Positions 22,231 through 30,786 of a DNA stretch of 64,000 bases are shown here, piece after piece. The first letter of the stretch is position 1. Each line of letters opens with the position of its first letter. Source of the DNA: Metallumcola ferriviriculae (lineage in GTDB: Bacteria > Bacillota > JADQBR01); assembly GCF_035573695.1 (NCBI RefSeq), contig NZ_CP121694.1, positions 3,170,001-3,234,000 of the forward strand. Reading direction: 5' to 3'. Below the pieces are notes generated by a model, which made no database searches, was not told the origin of the DNA, and saw nothing but the letters and a program-made list of their open reading frames with translations. A program made the translations under genes and the position numbers.

Positions 22231-23253
22231 TTAGAACTGCTGCAAAAAACGCAGATCGTTATCAAATAGTACCCGCAGGTCATCGATGTCATACTTCAGC
22301 ATGGCGATACGTTCGACACCTATACCGAAGGCAAAGCCGGTCACTTCCTGGGGGTCATAGCCAGACATTTCCAATACTTTAGGATGTACAAGCCCTGAAC
22401 CAAGGATTTCCAGCCAGCCGGTATTGCTGCAAGCACGGCAGCCCGACCCGCCGCATACACCGCAGGATATATCCATTTCGGCACTAGGCTCGGTAAAGGG
22501 AAAGTAGCTGGGGCGCAGTCTGATACGTCGGTCCTGGCCAAACATTCGTTTAACAAAAGTAAGCAAGGTCCCTTTTAAATCACCAAACGTGACATTCTTA
22601 TCGATAAGCAGGCCTTCAACCTGGTGGAACATAGGTGAATGAGTAGCATCATCGTCCCGGCGATAGACTTTCCCCGGTGCAATAATTTTAATGGGCAGTT
22701 GCGGATGCTTCTTCTCCATGGTCCTTACCTGTACCGGTGAGGTATGAGTACGCAGCAGCACTTCTTCCGTTATGTAAAAAGAATCCTGCATATCCCTGGC
22801 CGGGTGGTCTTTGGGGATATTTAATGCTTCAAAATTGTAGTAGTCCAGTTCAATTTCCGACCCCTCAGCAATAGTAAAACCCATATTACGGAAAATATCC
22901 TCAATCTCGTCCAAAACTTGGTAGAGCGGGTGCCGTGTACCCGAGTTAAACTTACGCCCAGGCAGGGTGACATCTATTTCTTCGGCCTTAAGCTTTTCCT
23001 GCTGGGCGGCTTTCTCCAGGTCCTCGCCCTTGCTGCGCAGTGCCGCTTCTAACTGCTCTTTCACCTGATTAGCCAGCTGTCCAATAACCGGTCTCTCCTC
23101 AGGACTAAGCTTGCCCATACCGCGTAAAACCTGGGTAAGTTCACCTTTTTTGCCCAAATACTTTACCCGCAGCTGTTCTAGCTGCTCCAAGTCAGCTATC
23201 AATTTGAGCTCATTGACCGCTGCCAACCGCATCTGTTCTAACTGTTCTCGCAT
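22231..23253 (-). CDS. pheS: Phenylalanyl-tRNA synthetase alpha subunit
   Basis: The 340-aa catalytic alpha chain of PheRS. Seen: an N-terminal coiled coil (~1-90), then the class II core with [19 protein letters not shown] near residue 108, motif 2 at [20 protein letters not shown] (~198), [25 protein letters not shown], and motif 3 [16 protein letters not shown] near 310. The CxxCxxxxCxxC-like insert is found in many Firmicute PheS proteins and may bind zinc. First gene after the Phe T-box leader. Confidence 0.97.
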   Translation of the reverse strand: MREQLEQMRLAAVNELKLIADLEQLEQLRVKYLGKKGELTQVLRGMGKLSPEERPVIGQLANQVKEQLEAALRSKGEDLEKAAQQEKLKAEEIDVTLPGRKFNSGTRHPLYQVLDEIEDIFRNMGFTIAEGSEIELDYYNFEALNIPKDHPARDMQDSFYITEEVLLRTHTSPVQVRTMEKKHPQLPIKIIAPGKVYRRDDDATHSPMFHQVEGLLIDKNVTFGDLKGTLLTFVKRMFGQDRRIRLRPSYFPFTEPSAEMDISCGVCGGSGCRACSNTGWLEILGSGLVHPKVLEMSGYDPQEVTGFAFGIGVERIAMLKYDIDDLRVLFDNDLRFLQQF

Positions 23254-23284
23254 ACTCTAACCTCCACATTCAAGATATCAAACA

Positions 23285-23462
23285 AAAGCATTTCATGCCT
23301 TTCGGCACTTAAAGGTAATGCTTTTGTTTTTACCCAGGGAACCCCTGGTTCCCTAGGTCGCTTCGCTGTGACCCTCCTGCATTTAACATAAGGGGGCATG
23401 CCCCCTTAATAACCCCCATGTATAGGAAATTATCCACAACCCATAATTTCCTATACATAAAC
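23285..23462 (-). promoter_or_regulatory. Extra hairpins between Phe T-box and pheS
   Basis: After the T-box terminator the transcript passes three further inverted repeats before pheS: a 15-bp arm pair TGTATAGGAAATTAT (about 23419-23459), the palindrome AAGGGGGCATGCCCCCTT (about 23391-23408), and a stem AACAAAAGCATTACC/GGCATGAAATGCTTTTGTT (about 23284-23331). A smaller one, AGGGAACC/GGTTCCCT, lies in between. Function unknown; they could be mRNA-stability or repeat elements. Confidence 0.5.
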
Positions 23463-23735
23463 AAAAAAAGCTTAAGTCCATCAGGGACGAAAGCTCCTTC
23501 TTCCGCGGTACCACCCTAGTTAACCACTAGTGGTTCAATCTCTTTTACGATACGCATGATATCGTCTTCCATATAACGGCGGAAGATCCGACCCGGCCTA
23601 CTAAGATATATTTTCAACCGGCTACTCCTGGGCGAACTTCGCTTACCTACTCTCAAAGAGGCTTCCAGTCTTTGGCCTCTTATCCCTGGGGAGAAGCTTT
23701 GTAAGTTACTTTTCCCAATCATCGCCTTTATTACA
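23463..23735 (-). promoter_or_regulatory. T-box leader (Phe) of pheST
   Basis: The minus strand has the core AGGGTGGTACCGCGGAAGAA (about 23500-23519) followed by a terminator (AGCTTTCGTCC...GGACTTAAGCT and seven T, 23463-23495). The TTC codon at 23634-23636, in GCGAAGTTCGCCC, is in a suitable position as the Phe specifier. The promoter was not identified with confidence; it may lie in the short gap after yqzL. Confidence 0.9.
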
Positions 23736-23747
23736 TATAAAATTAGT

Positions 23748-23773
23748 GGCAGTTAAAAAATTAATGCACTGCC
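23748..23773 (-). terminator. Inverted repeat at the end of yqzL
   Basis: GGCAGT (minus strand, 23768-23773) and ACTGCC (23748-23753) flank a T-rich loop that contains the yqzL stop. It could be a weak terminator separating yqzL from the T-box. Confidence 0.4.
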
Positions 23774-23853
23774 AGTTTGCGATAAATCATGTAAGCTTTA
23801 ATCGAGCCAGTCAGCTCAAAAACACGCCAAAAAAACTCTGCAGGTAGCATCAT
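23761..23853 (-). CDS. YqzL-like small protein
   Basis: A 30-codon frame encodes MMLPAEFFWRVFELTGSIKA... ending YMIYRKLAVH. The pattern FWxVFxxTGxxxxYxxYxxL is that of the YqzL family, small proteins of unknown function usually next to recO or era in Firmicutes. GGTGG lies 4 nt before the first ATG and 7 nt before the second (23850), so the second may be used. recO is not in the neighbourhood, so the usual context is broken. Confidence 0.6.
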   Translation of the reverse strand: MMLPAEFFWRVFELTGSIKAYMIYRKLAVH

Positions 23854-23909
23854 TTACCACCCTTTCTAACGGTTGGCCTTTCTACCTGAGTAGATTATAC
23901 CATAGGGTT

Positions 23910-24716
23910 TCAACCATTGGCAAGTGTGACACGGCGCTGTCTGACCCCTTCATAAAGAATAATACTACCGGCCACCGCCGCGTTCAGCGATTCCATTTCA
24001 CCGGCCATTGGTATCTTTACCACTTTATCTGCCAGTGCCACGGTTCTAGTGTCATTGCCGCGGCTTTCATTGCCAACTGTTAATGCAAAATCCCTGCTAA
24101 TATCAATTTCGTAGCAGCTATCCCGGGCAGAAACATCGGCTATTATTAAATCCAGCCCCTGCTTCTTTACCCATTCCGCTGTTTCCAGTTCTGTAACACC
24201 CTGAATTAACGCAATTCGAAAAATTGCTCCCATAGTGGCGCGAACCACCTTGTCATTAAAAAGATCTACCGTACCCTTGGTGGCAATAACCCCGGCGCAT
24301 CCGGCAGCAGCAGCAGTCCTAATCAGGGTGCCCATGTTGCCGGGGTCCTGCAACCCTGCCGCAATTAAAACATTTCCGCCCGAATAACGGAAATTAGTCA
24401 GGTTAACCTCAGGCTTTTGCACAACCGCCATTACACCTTGAGGCGATTCAGTGGCAGCTAAATCATTAAAAAGTACATCCGGTACCACCAATAAGGAGGT
24501 CTCTTCCTGCAGCTTTTCCTGCCACATCTCTCTTTCCGCAAATTTCTCAGAAAGAATTAGATGTTTAACTTTACCATAATTAATCGCCTCTTTGGTTAGG
24601 TTGACACCCTCCACTAGAAAAAGACCTTGTTTGTATCGTTCCTTCCGTAAACGCAGCGAACGGATGAGCTTTATTTTACTATTTTGTGTTGATTGTATAT
24701 GCTGCATCGTAAGCAC
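23910..24716 (-). CDS. TrmH/SpoU-family RNA 2'-O-methyltransferase
   Basis: The 268-aa SPOUT methyltransferase uses S-adenosylmethionine on a ribose 2'-OH, probably in 23S rRNA or a tRNA. Seen: an N-terminal substrate-binding domain (TQNSKIKLIRSLRLRKERYKQGLFLVEG), then the knotted core motifs LQDPGNMGTLIRTAAAAGC near residue 126, TVGNESRGND near 213 and KIPMAGEMESLNAAVAGSI near 233. It lies between rplT and yqzL/pheST, the standard Firmicute neighbourhood of this gene (ysgA in Bacillus). Confidence 0.9.
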   Translation of the reverse strand: MLTMQHIQSTQNSKIKLIRSLRLRKERYKQGLFLVEGVNLTKEAINYGKVKHLILSEKFAEREMWQEKLQEETSLLVVPDVLFNDLAATESPQGVMAVVQKPEVNLTNFRYSGGNVLIAAGLQDPGNMGTLIRTAAAAGCAGVIATKGTVDLFNDKVVRATMGAIFRIALIQGVTELETAEWVKKQGLDLIIADVSARDSCYEIDISRDFALTVGNESRGNDTRTVALADKVVKIPMAGEMESLNAAVAGSIILYEGVRQRRVTLANG

Positions 24717-24847
24717 AGCCCCTTTATTCTTTCCGGCTTAATCTTGTAATAATACCCCTTTAGCTGATAATTCAACCAATAAGAATATCTTCTTCCGGAT
24801 AATGCTAGCTTGCCCCGGGTTTGCTTTCCCTTAAAATTCCACGGCCA

Positions 24848-24880
24848 TTAAAAAGGACCCCAAAACATATTTAGGGCCCT
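24848..24880 (-). terminator. Terminator of the infC-rpmI-rplT operon
   Basis: On the minus strand AGGGCCC and GGGTCCT pair (one G-U) and are followed by TTTTTAA, 17 bp after the rplT stop. Confidence 0.75.
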
Positions 24881-24896
24881 GACAATTAATGTTCTG

Positions 24897-25256
24897 TTAT
24901 GCCTGAAGTCTTTCTTTTGCCACATTAGCCAATTGAGCAAACGCTTCTTGATCATGAATAGCAAGCTCCGCCAGCATTTTACGATTAATTTCTACACCTG
25001 CTTGCTTTAGACCGTTGATAAATCTGCTGTAGGACAAACCATTCATCCTGGCAGCTGCATTAATTCTGGCAATCCAAAGCTTACGGAAATCACCTTTACG
25101 TTTACGCCGGTCTGCATATGCATTTGCCAGCGCCCGCATTACCGCTTGGTTAGCCGGTCTAAAGATTTTTGATTTCATGCCAAAGTAACCCTTGGCCAAT
25201 TTAAGAACTTTTTTATGACGTCTTCTGGCTGTTACGCCTCTTTTAACCCGAGCCAT
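24897..25256 (-). CDS. rplT: 50S ribosomal protein L20
   Basis: The 119-aa protein is a typical L20: [24 protein letters not shown] at the start and [21 protein letters not shown] in the middle. It binds 23S rRNA early in 50S assembly. In Firmicutes L20 also represses its own operon by binding the leader, and a matching leader is present at 26060-26214. Last gene of the operon, 14 bp after rpmI. Confidence 0.98.
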   Translation of the reverse strand: MARVKRGVTARRRHKKVLKLAKGYFGMKSKIFRPANQAVMRALANAYADRRKRKGDFRKLWIARINAAARMNGLSYSRFINGLKQAGVEINRKMLAELAIHDQEAFAQLANVAKERLQA

Positions 25257-25270
25257 GACTAAACCTCCCC

Positions 25271-25465
25271 TTAATTAGGTAACAATTTTTTCATTCTTTT
25301 CTGATCGGCATCACTAAGCACACCGGATTTTCTCAAATTACGTTTTCTTTTAGGACTCTTCTTTTCCAAGATATGGTTTGTGAAAGCCTTGGAACGTTTA
25401 ATTTTCCCGGTAGCAGTCTTTTTAAACCTTTTAGCTGCACCTCGGTGAGTTTTCATTTTCGGCAT
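25271..25465 (-). CDS. rpmI: 50S ribosomal protein L35
   Basis: The 64-aa basic protein has the L35 signature [24 protein letters not shown] and a Lys/Arg-rich C-terminus ([20 protein letters not shown]). It lies 14 bp after infC and 14 bp before rplT in the conserved operon. Confidence 0.98.
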   Translation of the reverse strand: MPKMKTHRGAAKRFKKTATGKIKRSKAFTNHILEKKSPKRKRNLRKSGVLSDADQKRMKKLLPN

Positions 25466-25479
25466 GATTATCCTCCTCC

Positions 25480-26007
25480 CTAGTCAGCTTGTTTCACTTC
25501 ATTTTTTGGAGCTAATATCATAATCATGTTTCTACCCTCAACTTTGGGATATTTCTCTACATTGGCAATATCCTTTAGTTGTTGAGCCAGTTTTTCACAA
25601 ATAACCTTACCCAAACGGGCGTGAGAAATCTCCCTGCCTCTAAACATGATAGTAACCTTTACCTTATCACCGTTGTCAAGAAAACGGATAGCATTCCGCG
25701 CTTTGACCTGGAAATCGTGTTCCTCAATGTTTAAACGGAATTTTACTTCCTTAACGTTGATAATACGTTGGTTCTTTCGCGCTTCTCTTTCTTTCTTGCT
25801 CATTTCGTACCTATATTTGCCGTAATCCATCACTCGGCATACCGGCGGCCTGGCCTGAGGAGCAACCTCCACCAGGTCCAACCCTTTGTCACTGGCCACC
25901 CGAAGAGCTTCCTTTGCGGGCATTACCCCCACTTGCTCCCCATCAGCCCCAATAAGACGCACTTCATGGGCCCGAATTCCCTCGTTTATCCTTAAATCCT
26001 TGCTAAT
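25480..26007 (-). CDS. infC: Translation initiation factor IF-3 (ATT start)
   Basis: The protein is 175 aa if it starts at ATT (25 nt-level evidence: GGAGGTG sits 7 nt upstream of ATT at 26005-26007, and the predicted [19 protein letters not shown] is the conserved IF-3 N-terminus). A later GTG at 25962 would cut off this segment and has no ribosome site. IF-3 rejects non-AUG starts, so a rare ATT start makes infC self-limiting; this is known in other bacteria. The N-domain, linker and C-domain ([24 protein letters not shown]) are complete. Confidence 0.95.
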   Translation of the reverse strand: MSKDLRINEGIRAHEVRLIGADGEQVGVMPAKEALRVASDKGLDLVEVAPQARPPVCRVMDYGKYRYEMSKKEREARKNQRIINVKEVKFRLNIEEHDFQVKARNAIRFLDNGDKVKVTIMFRGREISHARLGKVICEKLAQQLKDIANVEKYPKVEGRNMIMILAPKNEVKQAD

Positions 26008-26059
26008 GTTTTGTCACCTCCATAAATTCTTCCTCCAACACAAAGTCTTCCTCCAAAAT

Positions 26060-26214
26060 TAAAAACGGCGGATGGATTATCCATCCGCCGTAAAAATGCT
26101 GAAACAAAATGAACCATTTCAACAATTAGGTCTTGACCTTATCAACTACCGTAAAAGGCGCTATAAGGTGAGAAGCGGATGGCCTCTACTTGTCATTGTC
26201 CACATACCTTGATT
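26060..26214 (-). promoter_or_regulatory. L20 leader of infC-rpmI-rplT
   Basis: The leader RNA begins with TGGACAATGACAAGTAGAGGCCATCCGC-type sequence and ends in a strong terminator (GGCGGATGG and CCATCCGCC, then TTTTTAATTTT, at 26060-26091). The early segment CCATCCGC can pair with the terminator arm GCGGATGG, giving alternative folds. This matches the known L20-leader class, where L20 binding favours termination. Confidence 0.8.
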
Positions 26215-26243
26215 AGTATAGCATACCATCGGGAAACGGTCAA
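26215..26243 (-). promoter_or_regulatory. infC operon promoter (TTGACC-17-TATACT)
   Basis: On the minus strand TTGACC (26238-26243) and TATACT (26215-26220) are 17 bp apart, directly upstream of the L20 leader. Confidence 0.75.
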
Positions 26244-26268
26244 CTCTTGCTAGAAAGCTCCCTTTTTA

Positions 26269-28182
26269 CTAGCTGCGTTTTTCCGCTATTGCCAAAAGCA
26301 AATCTTCAATAAATTGATTCACCGGTACTGCTCCCATATCTCCTTTTTCCCTTTGTCGCACGGAAACAGTATGCTCTTGCTCTTCTCTTTCACCGACAAT
26401 TAACATATACGGAACTTTTGCCATCTGACCCTGTCTAATCTTATAACCGACTTTTTCGTTTCGCTCATCCACTTCCACTCTAATGCCCCGCTCTGCCATC
26501 ACCTGCTTCAGTCCAAAAGCGTATTCATTAAACCGCTCAGCAATGGGCAGGATCTTTACCTGAACTGGTGCCAACCACGAGGGGAATGCACCGGCATAAT
26601 GTTCTATTAAAATACCAATGAACCGCTCAATACTGCCAAAAACTACCCGATGTATCATGACAGGACGATGTTTTTGACCGTCTTCCCCGATATAAGTGAG
26701 GTCAAATTTTTCCGGCATGAGGGAATCCAACTGGATTGTACCACACTGCCAGGTTCTACCCAAACAATCCTCCAGATGAAAATCAATTTTGGGGCCGTAA
26801 AACGCTCCGTCCCCTTCATTGATGACATACTCCATCCCTTTTTCCTTCAAAGCGGTTTCTAAAGATGCTGTGGTTTCCTCCCATATCTCGTCTGAACCCA
26901 TGGCTTTTTCCGGTTTAGTAGAAAGCTCCACGTGGTACTTAAAACCAAAGACATTATAAAACTTGTCCACAAGATCAATAACATTCTTGATTTCATCGGT
27001 AATTTGTTCGGGAAGCATAAAGATATGTGCATCATCCTGGGTAAATGCCCGTACCCGCATCAAGCCATGCAGCACGCCGGATAATTCATGACGATGAACT
27101 AATCCCAATTCCGCGGTACGCAAAGGCAAGTCACGATAACTGTGCTGCTGCTGGCGATAGACCAGCATGCCTCCCGGACAATTCATCGGTTTTATTGCAA
27201 AGTCCTGCTCATCTATTTGAGTAAAATACATATTTTCTTGATAGTGTTCCCAGTGGCCAGAGTTCTCCCAAAGACTACGGTTAAGAATTATCGGCGTTTT
27301 TATCTCCAAATAACCCGCCTTAGTATGTTCCCTGCGCCAAAAATCTTCCAGCTGATTTCTAAGAACCATCCCTTTTGGCAAGAAAATAGGGAATCCTGGT
27401 CCTTCTTCAACAATAGTGAATAGCTCTAACTGAGTGCCTAATTTACGGTGGTCCCGTTTCTTGGCCTCTTCCCGCCTATGCAAGTATTCCTCGAGTTGAG
27501 ATTTTTTTTGGAAACTGGTTCCATAGATACGCTGCAGCTGAGGATTATTCTCGTCCCCCCGCCAGTAGGCACCAGCTACGCTTAACAACTTGAAGGCCTT
27601 TAAATAGCCGGTATCCGGCACATGAGGTCCGGCACAAAGGTCCGTAAAATCTCCTTGGCTATAAAAACTAATGGCTTCCTCATCAGGTAAATCTTTGATT
27701 AATTCCACCTTAAATTTTTCTTCTTTTTCGTTGAAGTACCCAAGTGCCTCCTCACGGGGCATTTCCCTACGCACGAAGGCCTGCTTCTCCTTTACCAGCC
27801 TTTGCATCTCCTTTTCTATTTTTTCTAAATCGTCAGGGGTAAACTTATGTTCACTATCGAAATCATAGTAAAATCCTTCCGCGATTGCCGGCCCAATACC
27901 GAGTACAGTATGCGGGAACAAATTCTTCACCGCTTCAGCCATTAAGTGTGCAGAACTATGACGAAAAACTCGCTTACCTTCTTCATCATTAAACGTAAAT
28001 ATTTTGACTGAACTATCATCAGTTACATTATAATCAATATCCACTACACGTCCGTTCACCTCGGCAGCTAAAGCCTCTTTCGCCAATCGCCCGCTAATAG
28101 ATTTAGCAACATCCCTGACGGGGACCCCGCTGGCAAACTCCTTGACTGAACCGTCGGGGAAAGTTATTTTTACATCGGACAT
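26269..28182 (-). CDS. thrS: Threonyl-tRNA synthetase
   Basis: The 637-aa class II synthetase. Order: an N-terminal TGS domain (ITFPDGSVKEFASGVPVRDVA), an editing domain with HSSAHLMAEAV near 75 and GPHVPDTG near 183, the catalytic core with the zinc cysteine in MNCPGGML near 335, RVRAFTQDDAHIF, and a C-terminal anticodon-binding domain from ~535 (PVQVKILPIAERF). All motifs are present, so it should both charge and edit. Monocistronic behind a Thr T-box. Confidence 0.98.
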   Translation of the reverse strand: MSDVKITFPDGSVKEFASGVPVRDVAKSISGRLAKEALAAEVNGRVVDIDYNVTDDSSVKIFTFNDEEGKRVFRHSSAHLMAEAVKNLFPHTVLGIGPAIAEGFYYDFDSEHKFTPDDLEKIEKEMQRLVKEKQAFVRREMPREEALGYFNEKEEKFKVELIKDLPDEEAISFYSQGDFTDLCAGPHVPDTGYLKAFKLLSVAGAYWRGDENNPQLQRIYGTSFQKKSQLEEYLHRREEAKKRDHRKLGTQLELFTIVEEGPGFPIFLPKGMVLRNQLEDFWRREHTKAGYLEIKTPIILNRSLWENSGHWEHYQENMYFTQIDEQDFAIKPMNCPGGMLVYRQQQHSYRDLPLRTAELGLVHRHELSGVLHGLMRVRAFTQDDAHIFMLPEQITDEIKNVIDLVDKFYNVFGFKYHVELSTKPEKAMGSDEIWEETTASLETALKEKGMEYVINEGDGAFYGPKIDFHLEDCLGRTWQCGTIQLDSLMPEKFDLTYIGEDGQKHRPVMIHRVVFGSIERFIGILIEHYAGAFPSWLAPVQVKILPIAERFNEYAFGLKQVMAERGIRVEVDERNEKVGYKIRQGQMAKVPYMLIVGEREEQEHTVSVRQREKGDMGAVPVNQFIEDLLLAIAEKRS

Positions 28183-28210
28183 TACTATTCCTCCCTCTAT
28201 AAATTAAAAT

Positions 28211-28440
28211 AAGCCCTCTCATCCGTACAGGGACGAAAGGACCGCGGTTCCACCCTAATTGAGAGCTGTGCTCTCCTCCTCGAACACCGTTAACGGCGGT
28301 AACCGGTCTGCCTTAGTAAGGTTGGGGCAGACACTCAGAGATGGTTTTCAGTAATACATCGGTTTAAAGGGCTTCCAGCCAGCGGCCCTCATTCTCTGTA
28401 AACATGAGTTACCTACTTTTTCTCTTCATCATTTTCGCTA
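28211..28440 (-). promoter_or_regulatory. T-box leader (Thr) of thrS
   Basis: The T-box core AATTAGGGTGGAACCGCGGT lies at 28241-28260 and is followed by a terminator-type hairpin (CTTTCGTCCCTGTACGGATGAGAGGG, 28211-28240). Stem I has an ACC in GAAAACCATCTC in the 3' part that is the likely Thr specifier, though an ACT a few bases before it is also possible. Confidence 0.88.
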
Positions 28441-28457
28441 CTTTACATTTCCTCTAA

Positions 28458-28486
28458 ATTATAAGACTAAAGCCTCTTGCTGTCAA
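28458..28486 (-). promoter_or_regulatory. thrS promoter, perfect sigma-A consensus
   Basis: On the minus strand TTGACA (28481-28486) and TATAAT (28458-28463) are exactly 17 bp apart, immediately after the stop of the DUF445 gene. Transcription would start just before the Thr T-box. Confidence 0.9.
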
Positions 28487-28488
28487 AC

Positions 28489-29091
28489 TCACTTAATAAA
28501 TTGGAATATTCCCACCTGAGCCAGACCAATAAAGAACCCCAGTATGGCACCCAAAACTTCAATATGCTTTAGTTCGGTTGAAGCAATACCTAGCACCAAG
28601 TTCTCTAACTGTTTTAAATCGAATTGCTTCAGTTTCTCTTCTACCAAGTGCTCTACTTTAATCTCATTCATTAATTCCGCAGAAATATTGCCCGTTAATC
28701 CTTCCAAGACATGGGCTGCTTCTTTTCTAATGACGTCATCTAACATACCGTTAATAATTCCCTTTACTGACTGAGGTAAGATTCCAGGTAGTCTCCGCTG
28801 TACCCGTTGTTGTACCGCGACAGCGATCCAGTCTACCACTTGATCACGTCGTGATTCGTTATTAACCTCCTGGAGAATTTCTTCCATGGAAATTAGCTCA
28901 TTTTCCACTACCTTACCTATATTAACCGCTATTTCATTCTGGCGTTTGGGTATCAAACCCTGGATAGACCAAGGAGTTAGCGGAATTTTGACCGGTTTAA
29001 ATGGTCTAAAGATCAATTTGATTGCTAGAACATTAGTTACCCATCCAATTAAAGCCCCAATTAAAGGGATGATTATCAGCTGCAGCCACAT
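28489..29091 (-). CDS. DUF445-family membrane protein
   Basis: The ~200-aa protein has a hydrophobic N-terminal segment with the DUF445 signature IGWVTNVLAIKLIFRP, an amphipathic middle (VQQRVQRRLPGILPQSV) and a C-terminal membrane segment (VLGAILGFFIGLAQVGIF). DUF445 (YheB-like) proteins are widespread in spore formers; their function is unknown. ATG at 29091 has GGGGG 6 nt upstream and is preferred over a TTG 21 nt earlier, whose spacing is too short. Confidence 0.85.
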   Translation of the reverse strand: MWLQLIIIPLIGALIGWVTNVLAIKLIFRPFKPVKIPLTPWSIQGLIPKRQNEIAVNIGKVVENELISMEEILQEVNNESRRDQVVDWIAVAVQQRVQRRLPGILPQSVKGIINGMLDDVIRKEAAHVLEGLTGNISAELMNEIKVEHLVEEKLKQFDLKQLENLVLGIASTELKHIEVLGAILGFFIGLAQVGIFQFIK

Positions 29092-29167
29092 CCTGAGCCC
29101 CCATTTCGACAATATTCCTTTACAAAATATATTGTACCACTTAGATACAAGAAAAGCGATTTACATT

Positions 29168-29197
29168 AAAAAAACCAACGCTTAACGATTGCGTTGG
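29168..29197 (-). terminator. Terminator overlapping the ytxC stop
   Basis: On the minus strand CCAACGC and GCGTTGG pair across a loop that contains the ytxC stop codon and are followed by eight T. Confidence 0.8.
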
Positions 29198-30078
29198 CCT
29201 TTATCCCGACACACTTGGCATCCGGGGCATTCTTCTGCCCGTTTGCCGAAAACTTTTTTTATTGTTCTGATGGCATCGTAAGTATTGGGGCCGATGCTAT
29301 TATGCAGAATTACCTTCCGAGGAGCAATTGTAATCAGCGCACTTATTAGCAAATCCTCATAATTTATTTCATTGTCAGTCATCTCTAATATAAACCCTTC
29401 TAGGTAATCATTATCAATAGGATCATTCTTGCCGTCAAAAAGTTCAAAAACACCATCATTTTTTAACAAGACATTTACCGTATCTATCCTGGGGTCCTGT
29501 ATATCCACAAAATACTGCAGCAGCTGGATGAACTCATCATATTCCTTTTCCATTAGATAGTCGTCCACGGCTTTATCAATTACATCTGTCAGAACGCGTT
29601 GATAATCCTTTAAGCGAAAGTTAATAAAGCCCTCCATATTGATTTCTTTATTTTGATCTAAATATTTTTCAATCTGCGCTGACACATCTTCAATACGCAG
29701 ACGCACCTCCGTTTCTTGGGCAGTATTACCCAACATTTGTAAGGCTCTCAATAATACTTCTTTTCGCTCGTCTCGGTTAAAATAATAATAGTGATTTTTG
29801 ATGATATTATATACCAGCTTGTGCTCTAAATTATCAATAACTAACTTTGTTAAGATTTGCGCTAGTTTTTCGTTGCACCGCTGAAATAAAACCCCTGAGT
29901 TTCGGGGTTCACTGGTGTTTTCTTCTACAATTAGATTTAGAAAAGTAAAACCACCCATTGTCTCCTCTACCCAGTCTATGTTCATCCCATCCTGAAGAAA
30001 AATGCTGGTATGAGATTGAATTTTCTCTTTGATTGTCTTAGGATACTTTGCCGACCCCAAATGATATTGAACACTCAC
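29182..30078 (-). CDS. ytxC: Sporulation-associated protein YtxC
   Basis: The 298-aa protein resembles YtxC, a mainly helical family restricted to spore formers; the gene is next to thrS in Bacillus and also in this window. Seen: KLVYNIIKNHYYYFNRDERKEVL near residue 85, FINFRLKDYQRVLTDVIDKAVDDYLMEKEYDEFIQLLQYFV around 145-190, and a C-terminal CPGCQVC pair of cysteines. The GTG start is supported by AGAGGTG 7 nt upstream. Function is unknown. Confidence 0.8.
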   Translation of the reverse strand: MSVQYHLGSAKYPKTIKEKIQSHTSIFLQDGMNIDWVEETMGGFTFLNLIVEENTSEPRNSGVLFQRCNEKLAQILTKLVIDNLEHKLVYNIIKNHYYYFNRDERKEVLLRALQMLGNTAQETEVRLRIEDVSAQIEKYLDQNKEINMEGFINFRLKDYQRVLTDVIDKAVDDYLMEKEYDEFIQLLQYFVDIQDPRIDTVNVLLKNDGVFELFDGKNDPIDNDYLEGFILEMTDNEINYEDLLISALITIAPRKVILHNSIGPNTYDAIRTIKKVFGKRAEECPGCQVCRDKGQRNR

Positions 30079-30262
30079 ATTCTGTCACCTCTCTTTGATC
30101 ATAGTATATGTGCAGCCTATTTGATGTATACAACAGCAGTAATTAAAGCTAGTGGGTTACTATCAATTATTAACCTCCACTACCAATTTTAGACTGCAGT
30201 AAGTATATTTCAGTTCTCATTTAAACATAATGATATTAAGAAAAATTGGAGGTGTATATTTC

Positions 30263-30451
30263 ATGAAAGTCAAAGTAGATCCCGATGAGTGTATTGAATG
30301 TGGTGCCTGCATTGATACCTGTCCAGAGGTTTTTGATTGGGATGAGGATGGTAAGGCTAAGTCTATCGTTGACGAAGTGCCTTCTGACCAACAAGATGAT
30401 GCTCACGAGGCTGTGGAAGGCTGTCCCACTGAGGCTATCAGTGAAGACTAA
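30263..30451 (+). CDS. Ferredoxin, single [4Fe-4S]
   Basis: The 62-aa acidic electron carrier has CIECGACIDTCP near residues 10-21 and the fourth ligand in EGCPTEAI near 54, so it binds one [4Fe-4S] cluster, as in Thermotoga-type ferredoxins. ATG at 30263 has GGAGGTG 9 nt upstream; an upstream in-frame ATG at 30230 has no ribosome site. It is the first of a plus-strand redox group including the multiheme lipoprotein, though a terminator at 30664 separates them. Confidence 0.93.
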   Translation: MKVKVDPDECIECGACIDTCPEVFDWDEDGKAKSIVDEVPSDQQDDAHEAVEGCPTEAISED

Positions 30452-30507
30452 AATTTGAATTTTTTTAATTAATATATAGCATACTAACTTCAGGAGGGAT
30501 GCTTAAA

Positions 30508-30639
30508 ATGTTTCACAAGGTCCATACGAGACACAGGATGCGCAAAATGCATTGGTTGGCAATGTTGGCTTATCCCTTGGCATTCTTAAAAGGTATGCTG
30601 GTCGGTCAATTTCTTGGGAGAAAATTGTCGAGGGATTAG
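30508..30639 (+). CDS. Small 43-aa membrane-like protein
   Basis: A 43-aa frame starts with ATG 7-8 nt after AGGAGGG. The N-terminus is basic (HKVHTRHRMRKMHW) followed by a hydrophobic helix (LAMLAYPLAFLKGMLVGQFLG). It lies between the ferredoxin and a terminator, so it is probably transcribed with the ferredoxin. No family is recognised. The ribosome site and codon pattern support it, but there is no homology evidence. Confidence 0.55.
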   Translation: MFHKVHTRHRMRKMHWLAMLAYPLAFLKGMLVGQFLGRKLSRD

Positions 30640-30663
30640 CCCCCCTCCTTTTTCCAGAAGAAG

Positions 30664-30693
30664 AGCCTGCGATGTCTTATGCAGGCTTTTTTT
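30664..30693 (+). terminator. Terminator after the 43-aa gene
   Basis: AGCCTGC and GCAGGCT form a 7-bp stem followed by eight or more T. Confidence 0.88.
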
Positions 30694-30786
30694 ATAATTT
30701 GATAAATAAAATTTGGCTCATGTTACCATACTAAAAACAGTTTGCAGTTTCAAATGCGATTTGACTAATTTTAAGGAGGGAAAAAA

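Noticed and set aside
23516-23722. 68-codon minus-strand frame
   Set aside because: It lies within the Phe T-box leader and its sequence is explained by stem I and the T-box core.
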